Positions 49,512-59,252 of a stretch of 64,000 bases of DNA are shown piece after piece. Both the position numbers and the translations under genes were made by a program. The stretch spans positions 4,130,501 through 4,194,500 of the forward strand of contig NZ_JAHBAG010000001.1 in assembly GCF_020510445.1 (NCBI RefSeq), in the 5' to 3' direction. The notes below the pieces were generated by a model. That model worked only from the letters and a program-made list of their open reading frames with translations. It had not been told where the DNA came from and ran no database searches. Within the stretch, counting starts at the first letter, position 1; each line of letters opens with the position of its first letter. This DNA is from Hydrogenophaga taeniospiralis (GTDB taxonomy: Bacteria > Pseudomonadota > Gammaproteobacteria > Burkholderiales > Burkholderiaceae_C).

Positions 49512-49982
49512 TCAACCCCGGCCCCACCAGCCGCGGCGCTGCTCCAGGCGCTCACGCACCTGCTTCTGCTGCTCGGGGTTGAGGCTGTCGTAGAAGTCGG
49601 CCAGCGCGGCGATCACTTTCGGGCCATTGCCCTGCACGGCCTGCGTCTTCTGATCCAGCAGCGCCTGGGCGCGGGCGCGGTCGAACTTGTCGCCGGCGAC
49701 CAGGGCCTTGAAATCGGCACGCGGGTCGGTGCCCTGGCCACGCAAGGCGGTGCGCTGGGCAATGATCTCGTCGGCCAGCACACCCAGCTTCTGCTTCTGG
49801 GCCTCGTTGAGTTCGAGCTTGCTGCTGATTTTGTCAACCACCTTGCCGCGCACTTCGGTCACCCGCTCGGGGCTCCAGTCGCCGCCGTGGTGGTGGCCGC
49901 GCGATCCGCAGGCCGTGAGGCCGCCGACAAGGATGGTCGCGCCGAAGACGCCGACGAGGGTTTTCTTGATCCAGGGTTTCAT
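49512..49982 (-). CDS. Spy/CpxP-family periplasmic lipoprotein
   Basis: 156 residues. Lipoprotein signal with lipobox LTAC, a His-rich GSRGHHHGGD segment (possible metal binding) and helical repeats matching the LTxxQ/Spy pattern (KLELNEAQKQKLGVLADEI, FYDSLNPEQQKQVRERLEQ). Start at the ATG after AAGGACCCACCGTC, shorter than the longest frame. CpxP-like proteins bind misfolded periplasmic proteins and hold the Cpx sensor inactive; here it heads an operon with a regulator/kinase pair, consistent with that feedback. Confidence 0.85.
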   Translation of the reverse strand: MKPWIKKTLVGVFGATILVGGLTACGSRGHHHGGDWSPERVTEVRGKVVDKISSKLELNEAQKQKLGVLADEIIAQRTALRGQGTDPRADFKALVAGDKFDRARAQALLDQKTQAVQGNGPKVIAALADFYDSLNPEQQKQVRERLEQRRGWWGRG

Positions 49983-50123
49983 GACGGTGGGTCCTTTCAG
50001 AACCTTGTTGAACATGTCCGTCATGGTGCCGGCCGAGGGCTCAGCGGTGGTCTCGGCGCGGTTTCGGTTCTTTTCGTTTTGTATCGGCGGTGGCCCCCGA
50101 AACCACGCCCGCACCCGGCGCCA

Positions 50124-51131
50124 TCAGGCGTGCGCAAACACCTCGGTGTCCACCTCGCTGCTGCCCTGCGCGTTGTAGCGCTCGCCCTTCACGGTGTGCT
50201 GGTTGATGTGGTCGTTGAGCCGCGCCATGACCGAGGCGTCAAGCTTCACGTTCGCCGCACCCAGGTCGTCCTTCAGGTGGGCCAGGCTGGTGGTGCCAGG
50301 GATGGGCAGGATGTTCTCACCGCGGTGCAGCAGCCAGGCGATGGCGAGCTGGGCCGGCGTGCAACCCACCTCGTTGGCCATGGCCAGGTAACCGGGCAGC
50401 AGGGTGAGGTTGGCCGCGTAGTTCTCGGGTGCGAAGCGCGGCATGCTGCGGCGGATGTCCTTGGCGTCGAAGGCACCCACATTGAGCTCGCCGCAGAGGA
50501 AACCCCGCGCCACCGGGCTGAAAGCCACGAAGGCGATGCCGAACTCGCGGCAGGTGTCGAGCACGGCGATCTCGGGGTTGCGCGTCCACAGCGAGTACTC
50601 GGTCTGCACGGCGGTGATGGGGTGCACCGCCTGCGCGCGGCGCAAGGTGGCCGCCGACACTTCGGAGAGGCCGATGGTCTGGATCTTGCCCGCGCGCACC
50701 AGATCGGCCAGCGCGCCCACGCTGTCTTCGATGGGCACCTGCTTGTCCCAGCGGTGCAGGTAGTACAGGTCGATCACCTCGGTCTTGAGCCGTTTGAGCG
50801 CCGCTTCGCAGGTGGCCTTGAGGGTCTCGGGCCGGCCGTCGATGACGCGCACCTTCACACCGTCGGCGTTGGGCACGCCCTGCATGCCGCACTTGCTGGC
50901 GAGGGTGAACTTCGAGCGGTGTTTGGACAGGTATTTGCCCACCAGCGTTTCACTGGCGCCAAAGCCGTAGAGCGCTGCGGTATCGAAATGGGTCACGCCC
51001 GCATCCAGCGCGCCGAGCAGCACGCGCTCGGCCTGCTGTTCGGAAACCGGCGCACCGTAGGCGTGGCAGATGTTCATGCAGCCCAGGCCGATGGCTGAGA
51101 CTTTGAAGGGGCCGAGTTGGCGTTGTTGCAT
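50124..51131 (-). CDS. Aldo/keto reductase
   Basis: NADPH-dependent oxidoreductase, 335 residues, (beta/alpha)8 barrel. Catalytic tetrad D50, Y55 (HFDTAALYG), K80 (LASKCG) and H126 (YYLHRWD). N-terminal start at MQQRQLGPFKVSAIGLGCM; upstream in-frame sequence is a REP-like repeat. Downstream of ligC in the same direction with a 132-base gap, so it may serve the aromatic pathway, but no specific role can be shown. Confidence 0.9.
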   Translation of the reverse strand: MQQRQLGPFKVSAIGLGCMNICHAYGAPVSEQQAERVLLGALDAGVTHFDTAALYGFGASETLVGKYLSKHRSKFTLASKCGMQGVPNADGVKVRVIDGRPETLKATCEAALKRLKTEVIDLYYLHRWDKQVPIEDSVGALADLVRAGKIQTIGLSEVSAATLRRAQAVHPITAVQTEYSLWTRNPEIAVLDTCREFGIAFVAFSPVARGFLCGELNVGAFDAKDIRRSMPRFAPENYAANLTLLPGYLAMANEVGCTPAQLAIAWLLHRGENILPIPGTTSLAHLKDDLGAANVKLDASVMARLNDHINQHTVKGERYNAQGSSEVDTEVFAHA

Positions 51132-51211
51132 GGTCAGATTTCCTCGCATCAAGAAAAAGGGCCAGACCCATCGCGGTGCTGCGAGGCGTCTGGCCCTATT
51201 GTGCTTGGGGT

Positions 51212-51254
51212 GCGCAGAGCCCTCACCCCGGCCCTCTTCCAGGGGGAGAGGGGG
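51212..51254. repeat. REP-like repeat (variant) between ligC and aldo/keto reductase
   Basis: CCCTCACCCCGGCCCTCTTCC-agg-GGGAGAGGGGGC, a diverged member of the element found in hsdR and at 55289-55380. Confidence 0.65.
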
Positions 51255-51263
51255 CAAGGCACT

Positions 51264-52217
51264 TCAGTTCGCGTTGAGTTGCTGTTCCAGCTTGTGCAGC
51301 ACCTGGTAGCAGTTGAACACCTTGGCCACGCTGGAGTTCGGTTCGCGGCCTTCCTGGATCGCAGCGAAGAACTCGCGGTCCTGCAGCTCGATGCCGTTCA
51401 TGGACACCGCCACCTGACTCACGTCGATCTTCTCTTCCTTGCCGGTGAACAGGTCGTCGTAGCGCGCGATGTAGGTCGCGGTGTCGCCGATGTAGCGGAA
51501 GAAGGTGCCGAGCGGGCCGTCGTTGTTGAAGCTCAGGCTCAGGGTGCAGATCGCGCCGTTGGCGGCTTTCAGCTGGATGCTCATGTCCATGGCGATGCCC
51601 AGCACGGGGTGGATCGGGCCCTGGATGGCGTTGGCTTGCACGATCGGGCTGTTGCACTGGTAGGCGAACAGGTCCACGGTGTGGGCGGCGTGGTGCCACA
51701 GCAGGTGGTCGGTCCAGCTGCGCGCCTGGCCCAGCGCGTTGGTGTTGGTGCGGCGGAAGAAGTAGGTCTGCACATCCATCTGCTGGATGTTGAATTCGCC
51801 GGCTTGGATCTTGTTGTGCACGTACTGGTGGCTGGGGTTGAAGCGGCGGGTGTGACCGCACATGGCGACCAGGCCGGTCTGCTTCTGCAGCGCCACCACG
51901 TCTTCAGCGCCCTTGAGGCTGTCGGCCAGCGGAATCTCCACCTGCACGTGCTTGCCGGCCTTCAGGCAGGCGAGCGTCTGCTCGGCGTGCATCTGCGTCG
52001 GGGTGCAGAGGATCACGGCGTCAACGTCCTTGAGCGCCAGGCTGTCGGCCAGGTCGGTGGTGATGTGTTGGATGCCGTACTTGTCGGCCACTTCCTTGGT
52101 CTTCTCCAGGTCGCGGCTGATCAGCGACACCACTTCAACGCCATCGATGTTCTGGATGCCGTCGAGGTGTTTGATACCGAAGGCGCCGGCGCCGGCGAGG
52201 GCTACTTTGATGGTCAT
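51264..52217 (-). CDS. ligC: 4-carboxy-2-hydroxymuconate-6-semialdehyde dehydrogenase
   Basis: NAD(P)-dependent Gfo/Idh/MocA-fold enzyme that oxidises the hemiacetal form of the LigAB product to 2-pyrone-4,6-dicarboxylate. 317 residues: Rossmann motif GAGAFG (9-14), CTPTQMHAEQ, and the VEIPLADSLKG loop with the EIP motif typical of LigC/PmdC instead of EKP. Starts 1 base after the ligB stop. Last of the ligI-A-B-C run. Confidence 0.95.
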   Translation of the reverse strand: MTIKVALAGAGAFGIKHLDGIQNIDGVEVVSLISRDLEKTKEVADKYGIQHITTDLADSLALKDVDAVILCTPTQMHAEQTLACLKAGKHVQVEIPLADSLKGAEDVVALQKQTGLVAMCGHTRRFNPSHQYVHNKIQAGEFNIQQMDVQTYFFRRTNTNALGQARSWTDHLLWHHAAHTVDLFAYQCNSPIVQANAIQGPIHPVLGIAMDMSIQLKAANGAICTLSLSFNNDGPLGTFFRYIGDTATYIARYDDLFTGKEEKIDVSQVAVSMNGIELQDREFFAAIQEGREPNSSVAKVFNCYQVLHKLEQQLNAN

Positions 52218-52218
52218 G

Positions 52219-53543
<1,325 letters not shown>

Positions 53544-53570
53544 GGGTACTCCTTGTTGGAACATGAATCG

Positions 53571-53642
53571 CCGCCGGGCCGCCCCAAGGCGATTCGCTCC
53601 CCCTTGGGGGGCAGCTACCCGCGCAGCGGCGGAGCGTGGGGG
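53571..53642 (-). repeat. Post-stop three-hairpin repeat, copy 5
   Basis: Minus strand, beginning at the ligI stop: CCCCC, CCGCCGC-tgcg-CGGG, CCCCCC-aa-GGGGG, then GGCGGCCCGGCGGC. The last module is the most diverged of the six copies. Located inside the operon, between ligI and ligA. Confidence 0.7.
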
Positions 53643-54575
53643 TCAACATTCTTCAGGCCAATAGAGACGCATCGGGTTCGTCACGAGCAACTTTTGCTGC
53701 AACTCGGGCGTGGTCGCGATGTGCGGGATGAAGTCCACCAGCAGGCCGTCGTCGGGCATGTGGTCCTTCAGGTTGGGGTGCGGCCAGTCGGTGCCCCAGA
53801 GCACGCGGTCGGGGAACTGCTCGACGATGCGGCGGGCGAACGGGATCACGTCGGTGTACGCGTTCTGCTCGCCGTTCAGCGCCTTGGGGCCGGTCACGCT
53901 CAGGCGCTCGGGGCAGCTCACCTTGCTCCACACGTTGCGGTGCTCGCGCATGAACTTCTCGAACAGCGCGAACTGCGGGCCATCGACCGGCAGCGACACA
54001 TCGGGTCGGCCCATGTGATCGACCACCACGGTGGTGGGCAGCGCGGTGAAGAAGTCCCACAGCTCGGGCAGGTCCACCGCCTCGAAGTAGATGACCACGT
54101 GCCAGCCCAGTTTGGCGATGCGGCCGGCGATTTCCATCAGCTCGTCCTTGGGCGTGAAGTCCACCAGGCGCTTGACGAAGTTGAAGCGCACGCCGCGCAC
54201 ACCGGCGTCGTGCAGGGCCTGCAGCTCTTCGTCGCTGATCGAGCGCTTGACCGTGGCCACGCCACGCGCCTTGCCGCCCGACGACAGGCAGGCGTCGACC
54301 ATGGCGCGGTTGTCGGCGCCGTGGCAGGTGGCCTGCACGATCACGTTGCGGGCAAAACCCAGGTGGTCGCGCAGCGCGTACAGCTCGTGCTTGCTCGCGT
54401 CGCAGGGCGTGTACTTGCGCTCAGGGGCGTAGGGGAACTCGGCCCCCGGGCCGAACACATGGCAGTGCGCGTCCACCGCGCCAGCGGGCAGCTGGAACTT
54501 CGGCTTGGACGGACCGGTGTACCAGTCCATCCAGCCTGCGGTTTTGGTGAAATCACCAGAGGTGGGTTTGCTCAT
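53643..54575 (-). CDS. ligI: 2-pyrone-4,6-dicarboxylate hydrolase
   Basis: Amidohydrolase-superfamily lactonase that opens 2-pyrone-4,6-dicarboxylate to 4-oxalomesaconate. 310 residues; H37/H39 in VDAHCHVFGPG, VVVDHMGRPD, and RVLWGTDWPHPN carry the conserved active-site residues; PDC hydrolases do not need a bound metal. Nine bases after ligK; followed by a repeat and ligA. Confidence 0.95.
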   Translation of the reverse strand: MSKPTSGDFTKTAGWMDWYTGPSKPKFQLPAGAVDAHCHVFGPGAEFPYAPERKYTPCDASKHELYALRDHLGFARNVIVQATCHGADNRAMVDACLSSGGKARGVATVKRSISDEELQALHDAGVRGVRFNFVKRLVDFTPKDELMEIAGRIAKLGWHVVIYFEAVDLPELWDFFTALPTTVVVDHMGRPDVSLPVDGPQFALFEKFMREHRNVWSKVSCPERLSVTGPKALNGEQNAYTDVIPFARRIVEQFPDRVLWGTDWPHPNLKDHMPDDGLLVDFIPHIATTPELQQKLLVTNPMRLYWPEEC

Positions 54576-54584
54576 CGGGCGTCC

Positions 54585-55268
54585 TCAATCGATGTATTTC
54601 AAACCAGCGGCTGCAAGCGGTTCGCGCATCTTGTACATGTCCAGCCCCAGCACACCCGAGGCCAGCTTCTCGCGCTTCTCACCCTCGAAGCTCTCGCGCT
54701 TGATCGCAGCCGCCAGCGTTGCCGCCGCACGCGCCGCCGGCACACAGACCACACCGTCGTCGTCGGCCACGATCACGTCACCGGGCGTGACCAGCATGCC
54801 GGCGCAGACGATGGGGATGTTCACCGAACCCAGCGTGGCCTTGATGGTGCCCTTGGAAGAGATCGCCTTGGACCACACCGGGAAGTTCATTTCCTTGAGC
54901 GTCTTCACGTCGCGCACGCCGGCGTCGATGACTAGGCCGCGAGCGCCGCGCGCCTGGAAGCTGGTGGCCAGCAGGTCGCCGAAATAGCCGTCGGTGCATT
55001 CGGCCGTGACGGCCGCGACCACGATGTCGCCGGGCTGGATCTGCTCGGCCGCCACATGCATCATCCAGTTGTCACCGGGCTGCAGCAGCACGGTGATCGC
55101 GGTGCCGGACACCTGCACCCCCGTCTGGATCGGCCGCATGTAGGGTTTCAACAAGCCAACACGGCCCATGGCCTCGTGCACGGTGGCCGAGCCGAGGGCG
55201 GCCAGACCGTCGGCCGCAGCGCGGTCGGCCCGGGTGATGTTGCGGTAAACGACGCCGAGTTCGTACAT
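54585..55268 (-). CDS. ligK: 4-carboxy-4-hydroxy-2-oxoadipate aldolase
   Basis: Divalent-metal class II pyruvate aldolase (RraA-like fold) that cleaves CHA to pyruvate and oxaloacetate; also decarboxylates oxaloacetate in homologues. 227 residues; R119/D120 in [11 protein letters not shown] are the substrate- and metal-binding pair, with [12 protein letters not shown] upstream. Final step of the pathway. A doubled REP-like repeat separates it from ligJ. Confidence 0.95.
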   Translation of the reverse strand: MYELGVVYRNITRADRAAADGLAALGSATVHEAMGRVGLLKPYMRPIQTGVQVSGTAITVLLQPGDNWMMHVAAEQIQPGDIVVAAVTAECTDGYFGDLLATSFQARGARGLVIDAGVRDVKTLKEMNFPVWSKAISSKGTIKATLGSVNIPIVCAGMLVTPGDVIVADDDGVVCVPAARAAATLAAAIKRESFEGEKREKLASGVLGLDMYKMREPLAAAGLKYID

Positions 55269-55288
55269 GGTGATCTCCTGGTTTTGAT

Positions 55289-55380
55289 TCCCTCTCCCGC
55301 TTGCGGGAGAGGGTTAGGGTGAGGGGACGGGCGCTCCAAGACCCTCACCCCAGCCCTCTCCCGCAAGCGGGAGAGGGAGC
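55289..55380. repeat. REP-like repeat, two inverted copies between ligJ and ligK
   Basis: CTCTCCCGC-tt-GCGGGAGAGG at the left, spacer, then CTCTCCCGC-aa-GCGGGAGAGG on the right with CCCTCACCCCAGCC leader; mirror-image doublet. Fills the 116-base gap. Confidence 0.85.
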
Positions 55381-55384
55381 TAAG

Positions 55385-56431
55385 TCAGAGGCTCTTCGCT
55401 TTGAGCGCTGCATCGAGACGCGGAAACACGCGCCGCGCATTGCCTTCATAGACCTTGTAGCGGTCGTCCCCCACGACGATGGTGCTCGCTTCGATGTAGC
55501 GCTTGGTGTCGTCGTAGTAGTGGCCGGTCTCGGGGTCGATGCCGCGCACGGCGCCGATCATTTCCGAGGCGAACAGGATGTTGTCCACCGGAATCACCTT
55601 GGTCAACAGGTCGATGCCCGGCTGGTGGTACACGCAGGTGTCGAAGAAGATGTTGTTCAGCAGGTGGTCCTTGAGCAACGGCTTCTTCAGCTCCTGCGCC
55701 AGGCCACGGAAACGACCCCAGTGGTAGGGCACCGCGCCGCCGCCGTGGGGAATGATGAACTTCAGCGTCGGGAAGTCCTTGAACAGGTCGCTGGTCAGGC
55801 ACTGCATGAAGGCCGTGGTGTCGGCGTTCAGGTAGTGGGCGCCGGTGGTGTGGAAGCAGCTGTTGCAGCTGGTGCTCACATGCACCATGGCCGGGATGTC
55901 GTACTCGACCATCTTCTCGTAGATCGGGTACCAGGCCTTGTCGGAGAGCGGCGGCGAGGTCCAGTGGCCGCCCGAGGGATCCGGGTTGAGGTTGATGCCG
56001 ACGTTGCCGTATTCCTTGACGCAGCGCTCCAGCTCGGGGATGCAGGTGGCCGGGTTCACGCCCGGGCTCTGCGGCAGCATGGCAGCGGGAATGAAGTTGT
56101 CGGGGAAGAGCTGGCTCACGCGGTAGCAGAGCTCGTTGCAGATGGCGGCCCAGGTGGAGCTGATGTTGAAGTCGCCGATGTGGTGGGCCATGAAGCTGGC
56201 GCGCGGCGAGAAAATGGTGAGGTCGGAACCCCTCTCCTTCATCAGGCGCAGTTGGTTGGTCTCGATGGATTCGCGCAGTTCATCGTCGCTGATCTTCAGA
56301 TCGCTCACCTTCGGCATGGAGGCCGGGTCCTTGATGCCGGCGATCTGCGCGTTGCGCCAGGTCTCCAGCGCCTTGGGGGCCGTGGTGTAGTGGCCGTGGC
56401 AGTCGATGATGAGGGGCTTTTGCTGGCTCAT
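55385..56431 (-). CDS. ligJ: 4-oxalomesaconate hydratase
   Basis: Amidohydrolase-fold Zn-dependent hydratase that adds water to 4-oxalomesaconate to give 4-carboxy-4-hydroxy-2-oxoadipate. 348 residues; H12/H14 in IIDCHGHYTT, IIPHGGGAVPYHWGRF and NILFASEMIGAV with its Glu are family features. First enzyme gene of the operon on the minus strand, preceded by the ModA-like gene. Confidence 0.95.
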   Translation of the reverse strand: MSQQKPLIIDCHGHYTTAPKALETWRNAQIAGIKDPASMPKVSDLKISDDELRESIETNQLRLMKERGSDLTIFSPRASFMAHHIGDFNISSTWAAICNELCYRVSQLFPDNFIPAAMLPQSPGVNPATCIPELERCVKEYGNVGINLNPDPSGGHWTSPPLSDKAWYPIYEKMVEYDIPAMVHVSTSCNSCFHTTGAHYLNADTTAFMQCLTSDLFKDFPTLKFIIPHGGGAVPYHWGRFRGLAQELKKPLLKDHLLNNIFFDTCVYHQPGIDLLTKVIPVDNILFASEMIGAVRGIDPETGHYYDDTKRYIEASTIVVGDDRYKVYEGNARRVFPRLDAALKAKSL

Positions 56432-56475
56432 GGGGGAAGTCTCCTGTCGGAATGTGGGCCTGTGCAGATGAAGGG

Positions 56476-57201
56476 TCAGGCCGGGTCCATGCCCTGGCGC
56501 CGCTTGGCCTCGGCCGCGGCGGGCGAGGCCATGAAAGCGATCAGTTCGCGCGCGGCGCCTGGCTGTGTGGCACTGGCGCAGACGCCAGCGGAAAAGGTGG
56601 TGACGATCTGGATCTCGGCGGGCAAGGCGCCCAGCAACTCGATGCCCTCGACGTGCAGCAGCTCGCTGAGTTGCTGGAAGCCCAGCTCCACCTCGCCGCG
56701 CGCCACCAGGGTGCCCACCGGTACGCCGGGGGGCGCCTGGACGATGCGGTCCTGAATCTGCCCGGCAATGCCCCAGCGATCGAACAGCCGGGCCAGCGCC
56801 ACGCCACTGGGGCCGGTGGAGTAGCTCAGGCTGCGCGCGGCCAGCACGGCGCTGCGCACCGCGTCTTCCGAGCCGATGTCGGGCCGGGCCGCGCCGGCGC
56901 GCACCGCCACCGCGACCCCCGAATGCACCAGGTCCACCTGGCTGCCGGCCACGAGCTTGCCCGCCGCGAGCAGCTTGTCGATGGCGTCGGAGGCAAGCAC
57001 CACCAGATCAAACGGCTCGTCCGCCATGACGCGCTTGGCGGCGTCCACGCCGCCCACCGATTCGATCTGCACCTGCACGCCCGAACGCTGCTCGTAGGCC
57101 GACACCAGATCGGCCAGCACCTGGCGCGTGGCCATGGACGAAATGCCGCGGATCGGCCCGGGCGGTGTGTCGGGGGCGCTGGGGGATGCAAAGGATGGCA
57201 T
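56476..57201 (-). CDS. ModA-like substrate-binding domain protein, no signal peptide
   Basis: 241 residues with the type-2 periplasmic-binding fold of molybdate-type receptors (ADLVSAYEQRSGVQVQIES, MADEPFDLVVLASDAID, GVALARLFDRWGI). No Sec signal is visible at the chosen start (MPSFASPSAPD), so it may act in the cytoplasm. It heads the lig operon in the slot of pmdU in Comamonas, but is not obviously the LigU/GalD-type isomerase. Possibly a metabolite sensor or accessory protein. The function is unknown. Confidence 0.72.
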   Translation of the reverse strand: MPSFASPSAPDTPPGPIRGISSMATRQVLADLVSAYEQRSGVQVQIESVGGVDAAKRVMADEPFDLVVLASDAIDKLLAAGKLVAGSQVDLVHSGVAVAVRAGAARPDIGSEDAVRSAVLAARSLSYSTGPSGVALARLFDRWGIAGQIQDRIVQAPPGVPVGTLVARGEVELGFQQLSELLHVEGIELLGALPAEIQIVTTFSAGVCASATQPGAARELIAFMASPAAAEAKRRQGMDPA

Positions 57202-57289
57202 GAGCCGGATTGTGCTCAGGCACCGGAAAACCACAAGCGGCATACCGTACTATTAGCCATTCCCTTTTGATATATCTCCGCCCGGGGCC

Positions 57290-58198
57290 ATGGATCTCAA
57301 ACAACTGGAATATTTCGTGCGCGTCGCCGAGCTGGGCAGCTTCACCCGGGCCGCGCTGGCGCTGGACGTGGCACAGCCCGCCCTTTCGCGCCAGGTGCGG
57401 CTGCTGGAGGTGGAACTGCGGCAGAACCTGCTGGTGCGCAACGGCCGCGGCGCCACACCCACCGAGGCGGGCAAGCTGCTGCTGGAACATGCGCGCGGCA
57501 TCCTGCACCAGGTGGAGCGGGCGCGGGAAGAGCTGGGCCGGGTGCGCGGCGCGCTGGCCGGGCGGGTCGCGATCGGCCTGCCGCCCAGCCTGGCGCGCGT
57601 GCTCACGGTGCCGCTCACGCGCGCCTTTCGCCTGCAGCTGCCGCAGGCCAGCATCTCCATCAGCGAAGGCCTGTCGGCCCACATGCAGGAGTGGCTGCAG
57701 ACCGGGCGGCTGGACATCGCCGTGCTCTACAACGCGATGCCCGCGCCCGACATCGAGATCGCGCCGCTGCTCGACGAAGACCTGCTGCTGGTGCAGCCGC
57801 GCCCGCCGGGCCTGCCCGAAGACCCGCCCCCGCCCCCGATTCCACTGGCCGAGGTGGCGAAGTTGCCGCTGGTGATCCCGAGCCGGCCCAACGCGATCCG
57901 CATGCACGTGGAAACCGAGATGGCCAACATCGGCTGCCGCCCGCTCATCGCGCTGGAGATCGACGGTGTGTCGGCCATCCTGGATCTGGTGGCCGACGGT
58001 GCGGGCGCCGCCCTGCTCTCGCGCAACGCGGTGGCCAGCTCGATCCGACCCTCGGCCTACCAGACGCGCGCGGTGTGCAACCCGACGCTGCGCACCCGCC
58101 TGTGCCTGGCCACGAGTTCACAACGCCCCGCCACCCTGACCCTGCAGACCACGCTGGCGCTGATCCGCCAGACCATCGGCACGCTCAACGCCGCCTGA
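57290..58198 (+). CDS. LysR-family regulator of the protocatechuate operon (PmdR-like)
   Basis: 302 residues: HTH (about 1-60, FTRAALALDVAQPALSRQVR) and a LysR effector domain. Divergent from the lig operon across 88 bases that include GATATATC at 57269-57276 and an AT-rich stretch suited to a shared promoter. By position it is the counterpart of PmdR, which activates pmd genes in response to a pathway intermediate. The gene also lies next to the transporter/dehydrogenase operon, which it may control too. Confidence 0.88.
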   Translation: MDLKQLEYFVRVAELGSFTRAALALDVAQPALSRQVRLLEVELRQNLLVRNGRGATPTEAGKLLLEHARGILHQVERAREELGRVRGALAGRVAIGLPPSLARVLTVPLTRAFRLQLPQASISISEGLSAHMQEWLQTGRLDIAVLYNAMPAPDIEIAPLLDEDLLLVQPRPPGLPEDPPPPPIPLAEVAKLPLVIPSRPNAIRMHVETEMANIGCRPLIALEIDGVSAILDLVADGAGAALLSRNAVASSIRPSAYQTRAVCNPTLRTRLCLATSSQRPATLTLQTTLALIRQTIGTLNAA

Positions 58199-58207
58199 AG
58201 CCCGCCC

Positions 58208-59092
58208 CTACCCCGGCGGGTGTGCGGCGATCAGGCGGTCGGCGCAGTCCGCCCAGTGCGGCGACTTGCCCAGGTCCGCGAACCGGCCGGCGCGTGCCTG
58301 CGCGGCCATCCAGTCGTGTTTTTCCGCGATGGCCGACGCCATGAACGGCTCGAAACCCGCTTCGCGCACGGTGTTGGCCACCTCGCGCATTTCTTCGGCG
58401 CGGCGCTTGCCGTGCTGCGCCACGCGGCTGAAGAAGTAGCTGCCCTGGGCCGACCAGTCGATGCCGGGAAAGGTCTCCTGCAGGGTGGCGATCATGGCGT
58501 CTTCCACGCCGTAGGCGCGCGCCGTGGTGTAGCTCTCCAGCACCAGGGCCTCCAGCCCCTTGATCATGATGCTGCGGCACATCTTGGTGGCCGAGGCCAC
58601 GCCGACGCGCTCGCTGGCCAGCTGGGGCGCCATGCCCAGGGCCTGCAGCGCGGGCAGCAGGCCAGCCGCGTGCGGGCCGCCCAGCAGCATGGGCACGCGG
58701 ATGCCGTAGGGCGGCACTGAGGTCATGACGCCGGCTTCCACATAGCGCCCCCCGGCGGCATCGATCAACGCGGCGGCCTGCTGCTTGGTGCCGGGCGACG
58801 CGGAATTGAGGTCCAGGAAATAACTGCCCGGGCGCAGGTGTGGCGCGGCGGCTTGCGCCACCGCCAGCGCGCTGGACGCGGTCACGGCCGAGATCACCAG
58901 CGTGGATTTCGCGCACAGGCTCGCCACGCCGTCGCAGGCCTCCACACCGAGCGCGGCGGCGTGGGCCAGCGGCTCCTCACGCTGCGCCGGGTCAGCGAAC
59001 TTCAGGTCCCAGGCCGCGGTGGCCTTGAGCCCGGCGCTGAAGATGCGGCCCACTTCTCCGTAGCCGATGAGTCCGATGCGCAAGGTGTCCAT
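58208..59092 (-). CDS. NAD(P)-dependent dehydrogenase with DUF1932 domain
   Basis: 294 residues of the 6-phosphogluconate/3-hydroxyisobutyrate dehydrogenase superfamily: Rossmann IGLIGYGEVGR (6-16 region), then a helical C-terminal DUF1932 domain with KMCRSIMIKGLEALVLESY. Start placed at the second Met (59092), since the GGAG overlapping the upstream ATG at 59104 is its ribosome-binding site. Last gene of the minus-strand transporter group, convergent with the LysR gene. Substrate unknown, likely a hydroxy-acid. Confidence 0.85.
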   Translation of the reverse strand: MDTLRIGLIGYGEVGRIFSAGLKATAAWDLKFADPAQREEPLAHAAALGVEACDGVASLCAKSTLVISAVTASSALAVAQAAAPHLRPGSYFLDLNSASPGTKQQAAALIDAAGGRYVEAGVMTSVPPYGIRVPMLLGGPHAAGLLPALQALGMAPQLASERVGVASATKMCRSIMIKGLEALVLESYTTARAYGVEDAMIATLQETFPGIDWSAQGSYFFSRVAQHGKRRAEEMREVANTVREAGFEPFMASAIAEKHDWMAAQARAGRFADLGKSPHWADCADRLIAAHPPG

Positions 59093-59185
59093 GAAAAACT
59101 CCATTCAAGAATGCGGCCCGGCGCGATGCATCGCAGGACAGCCTGTCTGGCCGGAGCGACCTGCCCAAACCGGGAACACCGCGGA

Positions 59186-59252
59186 ACTGGCTCTGCCAGG
59201 CCGCAGGTGTTGCCCCCTTGAAAGGGGGTCACGCGCAGCGCGGCGGGGGTGA
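59186..59252 (-). repeat. Post-stop three-hairpin repeat, copy 6
   Basis: Minus strand, starting just after the tctC-like stop: CCCCC, GCCGCGC-tgcg, CCCCC-tttcaa-GGGGG, then GGCCTGGC-agag-CCAGTTCCGCGG with a compensated G/A change in the third stem (CTGGC/GCCAG). Confidence 0.75.
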
